Source: Cystobacter ferrugineus (lineage in GTDB: Bacteria; Myxococcota; Myxococcia; Myxococcales; Myxococcaceae). From it: a DNA stretch of 64,000 nt. The translations under genes and the position numbers were made by a program. The notes beneath the pieces are model-generated. The model did not search any database. It was given only the letters and a program-made list of their open reading frames with translations, and had not been told where the DNA came from. The DNA lies in contig NZ_MPIN01000008.1 of the NCBI RefSeq assembly GCF_001887355.1, positions 175,935-239,934 of the forward strand, in the 5' to 3' direction. This document shows, one piece after another, positions 1 to 10,633 of this stretch. Within the stretch, counting starts at the first letter, position 1, and every line of letters begins with the position of its first letter.

Positions 1-62
1 CCTCCTTGCCACAGTAGTCGCGCAGCCGATGCGCGCAGGTGCGCACGCGAGGGGGAACATCC

Positions 63-2660
63 ATGGCGGGCAATCCACGAAACCACACTTTCAGCCCAAA
101 GCCCTCGCCCAACGCGTCCTCTCCATCCCCGCCGCCGGGGCTCACGCCCCGAACGCATCGGGTTCGAGCAGGGGACACCCTCTCCCAGTTGGCACTGGAC
201 TACCAGGTCTCGCTGGAGTCACTCGTCGCCGCCAACCACATCCAGGATGCCCGTCTGCTCTGGGTAGGACAGGTGCTGACCATTCCGCGGACAGACTCTT
301 CCGTCACCCAGCCCGCGTCTTCCCCTGCGTCTCCTTCCTCGGCCCCTCCCCCGCAGCGCAACACGGTGGTGCCTCGGCCTCGCACCAGACCCTTCGGGAA
401 CTCCTCGGTCACGCCTACCTGGATCGCCGTGGAAGGCGAAGTGCTCCAGAGCACCTTGGCCCTTGAGGAGTTGCACTCGCTCGTCACGTCGATGACGCCG
501 GACGAGTTGCTGTCGTGGTTCCAGCTCATCTTTGGCGAGGACATTCCTCGAGCTGCCATCCAGCGCCTGCGCTCCGCCGTGCTCAACGGCGCCCTGCCTC
601 CACCCCGGGTTGTCATCGTCCGCGATGAACTCGACGGGCACCCGGCCGCCTACCACGCTCCGAGCCGCTCCATCCTCATCTCCCGTGGGCTCGTGCTCCA
701 GGCGCGGAGCGACAACAACGAGGCCTGGAAACTGCTCATGTGTCTCATCGAGGAGTTCGGCCATCACCTGGACCGACTGCTGCGCACGCACTACTCCTCC
801 GTCGGAGGAGATGCACTACTCGATGAGGGGGCCCGAGTGGCCTATGCCCTCATCGACTTCGGGTACAGCCGAGGGCAGCAGCGCCGCGAGTTCGCCCGCT
901 ACACCACGGCCAGGGGCCCGGTGGCCTTGGAGGTGGAGTTCGCGGACATGACAGCAGCCGTCCAGCGTTTCCTGAACGCTTCAGACCAGCGGGAGGATGC
1001 CCGCTCGGGAGACCTGGAGTACTTCGGCGCGGGACGTGGCTCCGGACGCGAGGGCTCCTTCGGACACGAGTCCATCGAGGATTCACTGAAAGAAGCCAGT
1101 TTCACTTTACCGGAGCGTAATGCAGTTTACTTTGGCAACTGGCTACGCGACCATTCGCAGCTCGTCGACCCCAAACTGGTCCGCAAGAAGGGTGCCCGGG
1201 TCGACGCGAGACTGTCCCGAGAATCCATCACGCGCATCGTGGACGTCATGGCACGAGAGAAGTTCGGGAATGAGTCCCGGTTCCGGGTGAATACCCAACG
1301 TCTGGGCGTCTACCGCAACGAGGAGCACATCGACAATCCAAACGGCATCACGGACGCTCGCGCCATTGATCCCGCCTTCCGGGGCGCCTGCCAAGCCGAA
1401 GAGCTGGCCATCAACTCCTTGCGGATGAAGAACTTCATTCGCACCGGGGGCTTATCCGGAGGTCGGCCGCCGCGTACCCACCGCGTGAAGGACGGGGAAA
1501 CGCTGGACAGCATCGCCCGCGCGAATGGGCTCACCTGGCAGGCCTTGGCACGTCATAACTTCGGTACCGACGTCAAGGATGAGGTCTCCCGGCAGCTCTA
1601 CACCAAGGTGGGCTGCCGAAAGAGGACTGCCGATGGCCGCAGCTACATCTTCACGAGCCAGGATTCGCCTGGCCTCATCCAGATTCCTGGCGCCACGGGG
1701 GACCTCGTCCCGGAGGCGTCCTACAGCGCCTTCCACTACATGAGCACCCAGTTGCGCACGGCCGTGAAGCTGGGGCGCACGGACGACGGCTTGCGGCACT
1801 TCGGCCATGCGCTGCACACCCTGGAGGACTTCTTCAGTCACACGAATTTCGTGGAACTGATGCTCATCCAGCTCGGCGCCTGGGTGGAACCCTGGGTGCC
1901 CGCTCAGGGTGCCAAGGCGGGTGATGCCTCCTCCCTGGTCCTGACCAGTGGTCAGTTCGGCGGACTGGACACCATGGCGAGCCTCATCCTGGGCATCGCC
2001 GAATCGATGCAGAAGGAGCAAGCGTGCATCCCGGGCGAGACGAGTTCGTTGACGGAAATCCTCCTGATCATCCTGGAGGATCAGGGGTACACGGAGAGCC
2101 ACGACATGCTGGGCGGCCTGTCGAAATGGTGGAATGGTTTGGAGAAGGCTTACCCCACCCTCGCCACCTTGAGTTGCGAGACGGTGGGCATGGCGATGCG
2201 CTCCCTCAAGGCGGGTATTGGAGGCATCGTCCAATCCGCGGGCAACCTCCTCGACGATGCACAGACAGTCTTCCTGAGCGATCGCTCGAGCACCAATCCA
2301 ACGCATACGCAACTGGCCAAGGACCATGATGACCACCCACTGCACGCCCTCGCGGCCACCCTGGCGGCGGGCGCCGTGCTGGACGTGGGCAAGGCCATCC
2401 AACGGGCGTGGACCGGCAAGTCCACCGCGGACGATGTGGTGCTCACCGCCTCACATTACTTCCTGCACCCCGCCTGGATCGACCCCCATGGCAACGTGGG
2501 ATGGATGAAGGACCGCGTCCAGGCGTGGATCCCCGGCCATCGAGAGGCCATCGCGCGCATGGGCGCGAAGGGCTGGGCCGAGGAGTGGACGAAGCAAGCC
2601 TCCCGGCACATACAGGAGTTGAAGGAACGTGCCACCAGGCTCATGAAGGGGAGCAGATGA
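63..2660 (+). CDS. LysM and HET-C domain protein, possible exported effector
   Basis: Protein of 865 aa. A LysM peptidoglycan-binding module lies near residues 30-76 (RVRAGDTLSQLA) and a second LysM-like stretch near 471-520 (RVKDGETLDSIA). Between them is an EEFGHH motif (E230-H235) followed by DEG at 254-256, which resembles a zincin-type metal site. The remainder matches the bacterial HET-C family: NAVYFGNWLRDHSQ from residue 353 and HTLEDFFSHTNFVEL from 585. HET-C is named after a fungal heterokaryon-incompatibility protein; its bacterial biochemistry is not established. No classical signal peptide is visible. The ATG at 63 is chosen over an in-frame GTG at 39 because a purine-rich gaggggg lies just upstream. 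The stop overlaps the next gene's start (ATGA), so the two are translationally coupled. A cell-wall-targeted toxin or structural protein is inference only. Confidence 0.8.
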   Translation: MAGNPRNHTFSPKPSPNASSPSPPPGLTPRTHRVRAGDTLSQLALDYQVSLESLVAANHIQDARLLWVGQVLTIPRTDSSVTQPASSPASPSSAPPPQRNTVVPRPRTRPFGNSSVTPTWIAVEGEVLQSTLALEELHSLVTSMTPDELLSWFQLIFGEDIPRAAIQRLRSAVLNGALPPPRVVIVRDELDGHPAAYHAPSRSILISRGLVLQARSDNNEAWKLLMCLIEEFGHHLDRLLRTHYSSVGGDALLDEGARVAYALIDFGYSRGQQRREFARYTTARGPVALEVEFADMTAAVQRFLNASDQREDARSGDLEYFGAGRGSGREGSFGHESIEDSLKEASFTLPERNAVYFGNWLRDHSQLVDPKLVRKKGARVDARLSRESITRIVDVMAREKFGNESRFRVNTQRLGVYRNEEHIDNPNGITDARAIDPAFRGACQAEELAINSLRMKNFIRTGGLSGGRPPRTHRVKDGETLDSIARANGLTWQALARHNFGTDVKDEVSRQLYTKVGCRKRTADGRSYIFTSQDSPGLIQIPGATGDLVPEASYSAFHYMSTQLRTAVKLGRTDDGLRHFGHALHTLEDFFSHTNFVELMLIQLGAWVEPWVPAQGAKAGDASSLVLTSGQFGGLDTMASLILGIAESMQKEQACIPGETSSLTEILLIILEDQGYTESHDMLGGLSKWWNGLEKAYPTLATLSCETVGMAMRSLKAGIGGIVQSAGNLLDDAQTVFLSDRSSTNPTHTQLAKDHDDHPLHALAATLAAGAVLDVGKAIQRAWTGKSTADDVVLTASHYFLHPAWIDPHGNVGWMKDRVQAWIPGHREAIARMGAKGWAEEWTKQASRHIQELKERATRLMKGSR

Positions 2661-3229
2661 GGGCATTGTCGTGGATCCAGATGGGCGTCCTGCTCTTGCT
2701 GTTGGGGGGCTGCCGGGAGCCCGCGCCCGCGCCCGCGCCCGGGACCCCCGAGAACCCACTGCTCACCGTGGAGGGAACCACCGTGCGCTACAACGGGCAA
2801 CTCCTGCCGTGGGAGGATACCGGGGGCTGGCGGCGGGTGCTCGGTCCGCCCAGCCGGGAGAGCGACGGCATCCTCACCTGGGACGAGCTGGGTCTTTTCC
2901 TGTACGATCGAGATTCCAAGGTCCCCGGGCCCGAAGCCTTCGAGGTGCTTCTGGGCCGCGCGAGGCTTTCCCCTCAATCCCGAGGAGAGCCCGAGAGCTG
3001 GCCACGCAAAAATTTCACGGCCCGACTCCTCGTGGATGGCGCCGCCATCACCAACCGATCCACGCTCGGAGAGATCAATCGCGACAAGAAGGGCACCTCC
3101 TTTACCCGCGGATACATGAACGGGATCTACAAATATTCGGTGGGAGAGTTCGACGTGTGGCTCGAATATGGCCATGATCGCTCACTCACGACATTCAGCG
3201 TGACGAAGTGGTTGCCCACGGCGCATTGA
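2657..3229 (+). CDS. Small lipoprotein coupled to the LysM/HET-C gene
   Basis: A 190 aa predicted lipoprotein. It has a short positive N-terminus, a leucine run and a lipobox LLGGC with C19, followed by a Pro/Ala linker (PAPAPAPG). The mature part contains VEGTTVRYNGQ, GWRRVLGPP and LGLFLYDRD, typical of small beta-rich domains of unknown function. I do not recognise a named family with certainty. The start overlaps the upstream stop as ATGA, indicating co-translation. A periplasmic or outer-membrane lipoprotein so tightly coupled to a putative cell-wall-targeting protein could be its immunity or anchoring partner, but nothing in the sequence proves this. Confidence 0.75.
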   Translation: MRALSWIQMGVLLLLLGGCREPAPAPAPGTPENPLLTVEGTTVRYNGQLLPWEDTGGWRRVLGPPSRESDGILTWDELGLFLYDRDSKVPGPEAFEVLLGRARLSPQSRGEPESWPRKNFTARLLVDGAAITNRSTLGEINRDKKGTSFTRGYMNGIYKYSVGEFDVWLEYGHDRSLTTFSVTKWLPTAH

Positions 3230-3402
3230 GCCCTCCTGGGTCCCGTCAGTGCACGGGCATTCATTGGCGCCAGGGTCTACCGCTCCTCGGCATGCTGGAG
3301 CGCGGTGCTAAACCCATGGATGTCAGCCCCTCGTGCGAGGACAGGGGCAGGACTGTGGGTTCCTGCTCATGAAGCAAGCAGTTTGAGAAAAGAGGAGACA
3401 TC

Positions 3403-4926
3403 ATGCACGGACGAAGCATGATGAAGCAGGGGGCAGTGCCAATGGTGGCGATGATGCTGTTGCTCGGAGGGTGCACCCATTCCCCCACGCCCCCCGAGGA
3501 AACAGCCCAGCAGCGCTGTGATCGCCTCGGCGAGAAGACCCTCGAGGGTGCCAGCATCACCGAGGCCACGCTCGTCGCCGCCTCCAGCACCCTGCCCGAG
3601 TACTGCAAGGTCACCGGCAAACTCCCCGCCGATCTCCAGTTCGAGGTGCGCCTGCCCACCGACTGGAACGGGAAGACCCTCTATGCCGGAGGCGGTGGCT
3701 TCGACGGCTCGATTCCCTCGACGGATGTCTATACGACGCAGGGCTACGCTTCCATCGCCTCCAACGGCGGACACACCGGCGACGTCCTGGACGGCTCCTT
3801 CGCCCTGGACCCCGAGAAGCTCGCGGACTTCGCCGACCGCTCCATCCACCGGGTGCTGCCCTTCGCCAAGGACATCATCCGCGAGCGCTACGACAGGAAC
3901 TCCGAGAAGACCTACTTCGAGGGCTGCTCCAACGGCGGCCGCGAGGCCCTCATCCAGGCCCAGCGCTGGCCCGACGACTTCGACGGCATCATCGCCCGCG
4001 CCCCCGCCTACAACTTCGTGGAACTGCTGCTCACCTTCAACCGCAACCTCCAGCAGCTCTCGAAGCCCGGCGCCAACTTCTCCGCCGCCAAGCTCGCCAC
4101 CCTGGGCAAGGCGGTCCTCGACGCCTGTGACGACAAGGACGGCCTCGCCGACGGCATCATCTCCCACCCTGCCGCCTGCCAGTTCGACCCCGGCACGCTC
4201 CAATGCACCGGCGCGGACCAGGACACCTGTCTGACGGCGGAGCAGGTCGCCTCGGCCCGCACCCTCTATTCCCCCACTCAGCTCGACGGCTCCGTCATCA
4301 ACGAGGGCTGGCCCGCTGGCGGCGAGGCGGACCCCGGAGGCTGGGCTCCGTGGATGACGGGCGAGAGCAATGCCTCCCTTGCGGCTGGCGGCCTCTTCGG
4401 GCTCGGAATGGTCCGCTACTTCATCACCCGGGATCCGAAGCAAGACCCCCTGGCCTTCGAGCCCCAGGCGTGGCTGACGCGCATCTCCGAGGTCTCCGCG
4501 CAGGTGTCCGCCAACAGCGCCAACCTCGAGCGGTTCCGCGCCCGGGGCGGCAAGCTCATCCTCTGGCACGGTGGCACCGACGCGGCCATCTCCCTGAATG
4601 GCACCTCCGCCTATTACCAGCGGGTGGTGCAGGCCTCCGGCGGACAGGCCGCGGCGGACTCCTTCGTCGAGTACTTCCCCGCTCCGGGCGTCAACCACTG
4701 CATGGGCGGCGCTGGCGCGGACACCGTGAATCTGCTCCCCGCCCTGGAGAACTGGGTGGAGAAGGGCATCGCCCCCTCCAGCGCGAACCTCGTGGCGGCG
4801 AAGGTGGACCTCCAGACCGGTGCAACACTCCTCGCCCGGCCCCTGTGCAAATACCCCCTCTATCCCCGCTACAAGGGAGAAGGCGACCCCGCCTCCGCGG
4901 CGAGCTTCACGTGCGCCGCGCCTTAG
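3403..4926 (+). CDS. Tannase/feruloyl esterase family lipoprotein
   Basis: A 507 aa exported lipoprotein with lipobox LLLGGC (C24). The mature protein matches the tannase/feruloyl esterase alpha/beta-hydrolase family: nucleophile motif GCSNGGR with Ser176, a GTDAAIS loop with Asp393, and VNHCMGG with His432 as the probable catalytic triad. The DACDDKDGLADGII segment is also characteristic of the family, where it surrounds a calcium site. The family hydrolyses ester bonds in gallate or hydroxycinnamate esters; the actual substrate is unknown. The start at 3403 has a good ribosome site (gaggag) about 8 bases upstream; internal Met codons at residues 6 and 7 are less likely. It is flanked by short intergenic regions and followed by a strong hairpin, so it is probably monocistronic. 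Confidence 0.9.
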   Translation: MHGRSMMKQGAVPMVAMMLLLGGCTHSPTPPEETAQQRCDRLGEKTLEGASITEATLVAASSTLPEYCKVTGKLPADLQFEVRLPTDWNGKTLYAGGGGFDGSIPSTDVYTTQGYASIASNGGHTGDVLDGSFALDPEKLADFADRSIHRVLPFAKDIIRERYDRNSEKTYFEGCSNGGREALIQAQRWPDDFDGIIARAPAYNFVELLLTFNRNLQQLSKPGANFSAAKLATLGKAVLDACDDKDGLADGIISHPAACQFDPGTLQCTGADQDTCLTAEQVASARTLYSPTQLDGSVINEGWPAGGEADPGGWAPWMTGESNASLAAGGLFGLGMVRYFITRDPKQDPLAFEPQAWLTRISEVSAQVSANSANLERFRARGGKLILWHGGTDAAISLNGTSAYYQRVVQASGGQAAADSFVEYFPAPGVNHCMGGAGADTVNLLPALENWVEKGIAPSSANLVAAKVDLQTGATLLARPLCKYPLYPRYKGEGDPASAASFTCAAP

Positions 4927-4974
4927 AAGAAGAGCCCATGCTCCCTCCTCTGCCCTTCCCGTGAGGCAGAGCCA

Positions 4975-5007
4975 CTCCCGCCGGGTTGCTTCGCGACCGG
5001 GCGGGAG
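4975..5007 (+). terminator. Strong hairpin after the tannase gene
   Basis: A near-perfect 15-bp stem (arms starting ctcccgcc and ending ggcgggag, with one mismatch and one wobble) closes a TTC-type small loop 48 bases after the tannase stop. No T-tract follows, so it may act as a processing or pausing hairpin rather than a classical intrinsic terminator. Confidence 0.45.
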
Positions 5008-5019
5008 CGCGCAGTGACT

Positions 5020-5035
5020 CCCCGTCAACACGGGG
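5020..5035 (+). other. Short hairpin in the leader of the GH2 gene
   Basis: The sequence ccccgt-caac-acgggg forms a 6-bp stem with a 4-base loop, 16 bases before the ATG of the glycosidase gene. It could be a second part of the upstream termination region or a leader structure affecting translation. No ribosome site of usual strength is visible before the ATG. Confidence 0.3.
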
Positions 5036-5051
5036 TGCCTACCCTTGCCGC

Positions 5052-7004
5052 ATGGGTAGCCAGGACTCGACGCGTACCGCGACCACCGCCCCTGGAACCA
5101 GGGCCCTTGTACCGGAGAGCACCCCTCCCCCCGAGCCATGGGCGGGGGCGGCGGAGGAAGCAGCCTCCCCCCTCCGGGGCTATCCCCGTCCTCAATTGAG
5201 GCGCGCGGCGTGGTGCCCCCTCAATGGAACCTGGGACTTCGCGACCGATCCGCTCGGGCGCTGGACCATGCCCTCGGAGGTGGGCTGGAACGCCCGCATC
5301 CGCGTGCCCTTCGCGCCGGAAACGGAGCGCAGTGGCGTGGGCGGCACCGGCTTCTACCGGGCCTGTTGGTACCGCCGCTCCTTCGAGCCCCCCACGCTCG
5401 GCGCCCAGGAGCGGCTGGTGTTGCACTTCGGCGCGGTGGACCACGCGGCCTCCGTCTGGGTCAACGGCTCTCGCTGCGCGCACCACGAGGGCGGCTACAC
5501 CCCCTTCAAGGTCGACATCACGGATCTGCTCCACCGCGACGGCCCCCAGGAGCTCGTCGTGCGCGCGGAGGATGATCCAGCCGACCTCGCCAAGCCCCGG
5601 GGCAAGCAGGACTGGCAGCTCGAACCCCACTCCATCTGGTACCCGCGCACCACCGGCATCTGGCAGACGGTGTGGCTCGAGCGCGTCCCCACGACCCGCA
5701 TCGAGGGCCTGCGCTGGACGCCCAACCTCGCGCGCTGGGAGCTGGGGCTCGAGGTGCACATCGAGGGCGCGCGGCCGGAGGGGCTGCGGCTGGACGTGAA
5801 GCTGAGCGTGGGGGACACCCTGCTGGCCCGGGACTCGTACACGGTGGTGCTCGGCGAGGTGTACCGCCGCATCGCCCTGTCCGACCCCGGCATCGACGAC
5901 TTCCGCAACGAGCTGCTGTGGAGCCCCTCCTCGCCCACGCTCATCGACGCGCGCATCGAGCTGCGCGACGCCCACGGCCAGCTCCTGGACGCGGTGGACA
6001 GCTACACGGCCCTGCGCGCCATGTCTGTGCAGGGAGACCGGTTCGTGCTCAACGGGCGGCCCTACCCCATGCGGCTGGTGCTCGATCAGGGCTACTGGGA
6101 TGGCACCGGCATCACCGCGCCGGACGACGCGGCGCTGCGGCGCGACGTAGAGCTGGCCCGGGCCATGGGCTTCAACGGCGTGCGCAAGCACCAGAAGATC
6201 GAGGATCCGCGCTACCTCTACTGGGCGGACCGGCTGGGGCTCATCGTCTGGGAGGAGATGCCCAGCGCCTACCGCTTCACCCGCCAGTCCGTCGAGCGCG
6301 TCACGCGCGAATGGCTCGAGGTGCTCGCGCGCGACTACAGCCACCCGTGCATCGTGGCGTGGGTGCCCCTCAACGAGTCCTGGGGCGTACCCAACCTGCC
6401 GGACAACGTCGCCGAGCGGCACTACGTCCAGGCGCTCTTCCATCTCACCCACACCCTCGACTCCACCCGCCCGGTCATCGGCAACGACGGCTGGGAGAGC
6501 GTGTCCACCGACATCATCGGCATCCACGACTATGACGCCGACCCGGAGCAGATCTCCCAGCGCTACCACTCGCACGAGGTGCGTCCGCACCTGTTCCGGC
6601 GCGAGCGTCCCGGCGGGCGGGTGATCGTCCTCGACGAGCATCCGCACGCGGACCACCCGCTCGTGCTCTCCGAGTTCGGCGGCATCTCGATGGCGCGGGG
6701 CGACCAGCGCGAGTGGGGCTACACCCAGTGCCGGGGACCCGAGGAGCTCGCGCAGCGCTACACCGCGCTGCTCGACGTGGTGCGCTCGCTCAACCTCTTC
6801 GCGGGCTTCTGCTACACGCAATTCGCCGACACGTACCAGGAAGCCAACGGGCTGCTCTACTCGGACCGCACGCCCAAGTTCCCCCTGGAGCAGATCGCCG
6901 CCGCCACGCGGGGCCCGCGCTTCTCCGGCGACATCCCCATGCCCCCCGCCCCGTCCGGGCGCCCCCGCCCCACCACCGAGTCGGGCGAGCCCGCAGGAGT
7001 CTGA
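5052..7004 (+). CDS. Glycoside hydrolase family 2 enzyme
   Basis: A 650 aa protein with GH2 architecture. An N-terminal sugar-binding jelly roll is seen in LNGTWDFATDP, VWVNGSRCAHHEGGYTPFK and GIWQTVWLE, then an Ig-like domain, then a TIM barrel. The acid/base is in VPLNESWG (E442) and the likely nucleophile in LSEFGG (E541). Known GH2 activities include beta-galactosidase, beta-glucuronidase, beta-mannosidase and some galactofuranosidases. No signal peptide is visible, so it is probably cytoplasmic. It lies 20 bases before galK and heads a cluster for galactose and galactofuranose, so a galactoside or galactofuranoside substrate is plausible. The start at 5052 is chosen over upstream in-frame codons because residues before it are low-complexity and unlike the family. 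Confidence 0.9.
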   Translation: MGSQDSTRTATTAPGTRALVPESTPPPEPWAGAAEEAASPLRGYPRPQLRRAAWCPLNGTWDFATDPLGRWTMPSEVGWNARIRVPFAPETERSGVGGTGFYRACWYRRSFEPPTLGAQERLVLHFGAVDHAASVWVNGSRCAHHEGGYTPFKVDITDLLHRDGPQELVVRAEDDPADLAKPRGKQDWQLEPHSIWYPRTTGIWQTVWLERVPTTRIEGLRWTPNLARWELGLEVHIEGARPEGLRLDVKLSVGDTLLARDSYTVVLGEVYRRIALSDPGIDDFRNELLWSPSSPTLIDARIELRDAHGQLLDAVDSYTALRAMSVQGDRFVLNGRPYPMRLVLDQGYWDGTGITAPDDAALRRDVELARAMGFNGVRKHQKIEDPRYLYWADRLGLIVWEEMPSAYRFTRQSVERVTREWLEVLARDYSHPCIVAWVPLNESWGVPNLPDNVAERHYVQALFHLTHTLDSTRPVIGNDGWESVSTDIIGIHDYDADPEQISQRYHSHEVRPHLFRRERPGGRVIVLDEHPHADHPLVLSEFGGISMARGDQREWGYTQCRGPEELAQRYTALLDVVRSLNLFAGFCYTQFADTYQEANGLLYSDRTPKFPLEQIAAATRGPRFSGDIPMPPAPSGRPRPTTESGEPAGV

Positions 7005-7024
7005 AGCCCACGAGAGGAACGGCG

Positions 7025-8155
<1,131 letters not shown>

Positions 8156-8278
8156 TCCGCGACAGGCACCAGGCAGAAGGGCAAGCGCCACTCGTCCTCA
8201 TGGACAGTAGGTGTGCCGAAGTGGAGTGCCCACTGTCTCCTGCATGAACCGACTGGAGAGTGGTGCACGGAGGGGCGC

Positions 8279-9478
8279 ATGACGTTCAAATGGAACACCG
8301 ATGGGATGGACCGCGGGGTCAGCAGCCAGGAGCTGCCGGACCTGGTGTGCCTGTCGCATCTGCGCTGGAACTTCGTCTTCCAGCGGCCGCAGCATCTGCT
8401 CAGCCGCTTCGCGCGTGAGCGCCGGGTGTTCTTCTTCGAGGAGCCCCTCTACGGCAGCCAGGAGCCCCAGCTCCACGTCACCCACTCGCCCGAGGGCGTC
8501 TGGGTGGCCGTGCCGCACCTGCCCGAGGGACTCGACGAGCAACGGTTGATGGCCATGCAGCAGTTGCTGCTGGACGAGCTGCTCACACGCCACGCCGTGA
8601 AGCATTACGTGAGCTGGTACTACACGCCGATGGCGATGGGGTTCTCGCGCCACCTCGAGCCGCTGACCGTGGTCTACGACTGCATGGACGAGCTGTCCGC
8701 CTTCCGGGGCGCCCCCCCCGCGCTGCTGCACCGCGAGGCCGAGCTGCTCATGCGCGCGGACGTGGTCTTCACCGGCGGCCAGAGCCTCTACGAGGCCAAG
8801 CGGGACCGGCACCCGAACGTGCACGCCTTCCCGAGCAGCGTGGACGTGCCGCACTTCGCCACCGCGCGCGGAAACGTCCAGGAGCCGGCGGACCAGGCGT
8901 CCATTCCCCATCCGCGGCTCGGCTTCTTCGGCGTGGTGGACGAGCGCATGGACCTGGAGTTGCTCGAGGCCGTGGCCGACGCCCGCCCCGACTGGCAGCT
9001 CGTCATCATCGGCCCGGTGGTGAAGATCGATCCGGCCAGCCTGCCGCGCCGGCCCAACCTGCACTTCCTCGGCGGCAAGCACTACAAGGAGCTACCCACG
9101 TATCTGGCCGGCTGGGACGTGGCGCTGCTGCCCTTCGCGCGCAACGAGTCCACGCGCTTCATCTCGCCCACCAAGACACCCGAATACCTCGCGGCGGGCA
9201 AACCGGTGGTGTCCACGTCCATCCGCGACGTGGTGCGCCCCTACGGAGAGCTGGGCCTGGTGCGCATCGCGGACACCCCCGAGGACTTCGTGCGTGCCTG
9301 CGAGGCGGCCCTGGCCGAGGAGCACGCCGCGTGGCTGCCCCGGGTGGACACACACCTGGCGACGATGTCCTGGGACAACACCTGGTCCCGGATGAAGGCC
9401 CTGCTCGACGGAGCCACGCAGCAGCGGCACGAGGAGGCCACGCTCCGAGTGGAAGCGTTGAGAGAACAGACAACCTGA
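8279..9478 (+). CDS. Glycosyltransferase, GT-B type (TuaH-like)
   Basis: A 399 aa protein resembling family 1/4 glycosyltransferases of the TuaH-like group. The N-terminus has the conserved RWNFVFQRPQHLLSR and FFFEEP; the C-terminal half has the nucleotide-sugar-binding region around ISPTKTPEYLAAGKPVVST. No membrane segment is visible, so it probably works at the inner face of the cytoplasmic membrane. The start at 8279 follows an excellent ribosome site (ggagggg); the earlier in-frame GTG at 8213 is unlikely. It ends 21 bases before glf, suggesting it may use UDP-galactofuranose or a related sugar donor; donor and acceptor are inferred only from context. Confidence 0.88.
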   Translation: MTFKWNTDGMDRGVSSQELPDLVCLSHLRWNFVFQRPQHLLSRFARERRVFFFEEPLYGSQEPQLHVTHSPEGVWVAVPHLPEGLDEQRLMAMQQLLLDELLTRHAVKHYVSWYYTPMAMGFSRHLEPLTVVYDCMDELSAFRGAPPALLHREAELLMRADVVFTGGQSLYEAKRDRHPNVHAFPSSVDVPHFATARGNVQEPADQASIPHPRLGFFGVVDERMDLELLEAVADARPDWQLVIIGPVVKIDPASLPRRPNLHFLGGKHYKELPTYLAGWDVALLPFARNESTRFISPTKTPEYLAAGKPVVSTSIRDVVRPYGELGLVRIADTPEDFVRACEAALAEEHAAWLPRVDTHLATMSWDNTWSRMKALLDGATQQRHEEATLRVEALREQTT

Positions 9479-9499
9479 CGGGCAACGAGGACGGCAGAC

Positions 9500-10633
9500 A
9501 TGTTCGACTACATGGTGGTGGGGGCGGGGTTCGCGGGAAGCGTGATGGCCGAGCGGCTCGCGAGTGCCCATGGCAAGAAGGTCCTCATCGTGGAGAAGCG
9601 GCCGCACATCGGCGGCAACGCGTACGATCACTACAACGATGACGGGGTGCTCGTGCACAAGTATGGCCCCCACATCTTCCACACCAACTCGCAGGACGTC
9701 TTCGACTATCTCAGCCGCTTCACCGCATGGCGGCCCTACCAGCACCGGGTGCTGGCGAGCGTGGATGGGCAGCTCATGCCCATCCCCATCAACCTCACCA
9801 CCATCAACCAGTACTTCGGGCTCAACCTCACGGCCTTCCAGGTGGAGGAGTTCCTCAAGACGCTCGCGGAGAAGCGCGAGACGATCCGCACCTCCGAGGA
9901 CGTCATCATCAGCAAGGTGGGCAAGGAGCTGTACGAGAAGTTCTTCCGCAACTACACGCGCAAGCAGTGGGGCCTCGACCCGAGCGAGCTGGACTCCACG
10001 GTCATCGCCCGCATCCCGGTGCGCTCCAACCGCGATGACCGCTACTTCAGCGACAAGTACCAGGTCATGCCGCTGCACGGGTACACGCGGATGTTCGAGC
10101 GGATGCTCGATCACCCCAACATCAAGGTGATGCTCAACACCGACTACCACGAGGTGAAGGACATCATCCCCTACCGGGAGATGATCTTCACCGGCCCGGT
10201 GGACGAGTACTTCGACTTCTGCTTCGGCAAGCTGCCCTACCGCTCGCTCGACTTCCGCCACGAGACGCACAGCACGGCGCGCTTCCAGGAAGCCCCGGTG
10301 GTGAACTTCCCCAACGAGTACCCCTACACGCGCTGCACCGAGTTCAAGTACCTCACCGGCCAGGAGCACCCGAAGACGAGCATCGTCTACGAGTACCCCA
10401 CCGCCGAGGGAGATCCGTACTACCCGGTGCCCCGTCCGGAGAACGCCGAGCTGTACCGCAAGTACGAGCAGCTCGCCAAGGACACGCCCGGGGTGTTCTT
10501 CGTGGGCCGGCTGGCCACGTACAAGTACTACAACATGGACCAGGTGGTGGCCCAGGCGCTCACCCTGTGCACGAAGATCATGGGCATGCGCCGCCGGGAG
10601 CTGCTCGACATGCAGGTGGAGGGGCACGCGTGA
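9500..10633 (+). CDS. glf: UDP-galactopyranose mutase
   Basis: A 377 aa flavoenzyme that interconverts UDP-galactopyranose and UDP-galactofuranose. It shows the N-terminal FAD-binding motif VVGAGFAGSVMAERLA, the IGGNAYDHYND and KYGPHIFHTN segments typical of Glf, FFRNYTRKQWGLDP in the middle, and the C-terminal GRLATYKYYNMDQV. Length matches bacterial Glf (about 370-390 aa). The stop overlaps the GTG start of the next gene (GTGA). Its presence indicates the organism makes galactofuranose-containing glycans. Confidence 0.97.
   Translation: MFDYMVVGAGFAGSVMAERLASAHGKKVLIVEKRPHIGGNAYDHYNDDGVLVHKYGPHIFHTNSQDVFDYLSRFTAWRPYQHRVLASVDGQLMPIPINLTTINQYFGLNLTAFQVEEFLKTLAEKRETIRTSEDVIISKVGKELYEKFFRNYTRKQWGLDPSELDSTVIARIPVRSNRDDRYFSDKYQVMPLHGYTRMFERMLDHPNIKVMLNTDYHEVKDIIPYREMIFTGPVDEYFDFCFGKLPYRSLDFRHETHSTARFQEAPVVNFPNEYPYTRCTEFKYLTGQEHPKTSIVYEYPTAEGDPYYPVPRPENAELYRKYEQLAKDTPGVFFVGRLATYKYYNMDQVVAQALTLCTKIMGMRRRELLDMQVEGHA

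Noticed and set aside
8156-8278. Regulatory inverted repeat between galK and the glycosyltransferase gene (gacagt/actgtc)
   Set aside because: A 6-bp match over a long spacer is expected by chance.
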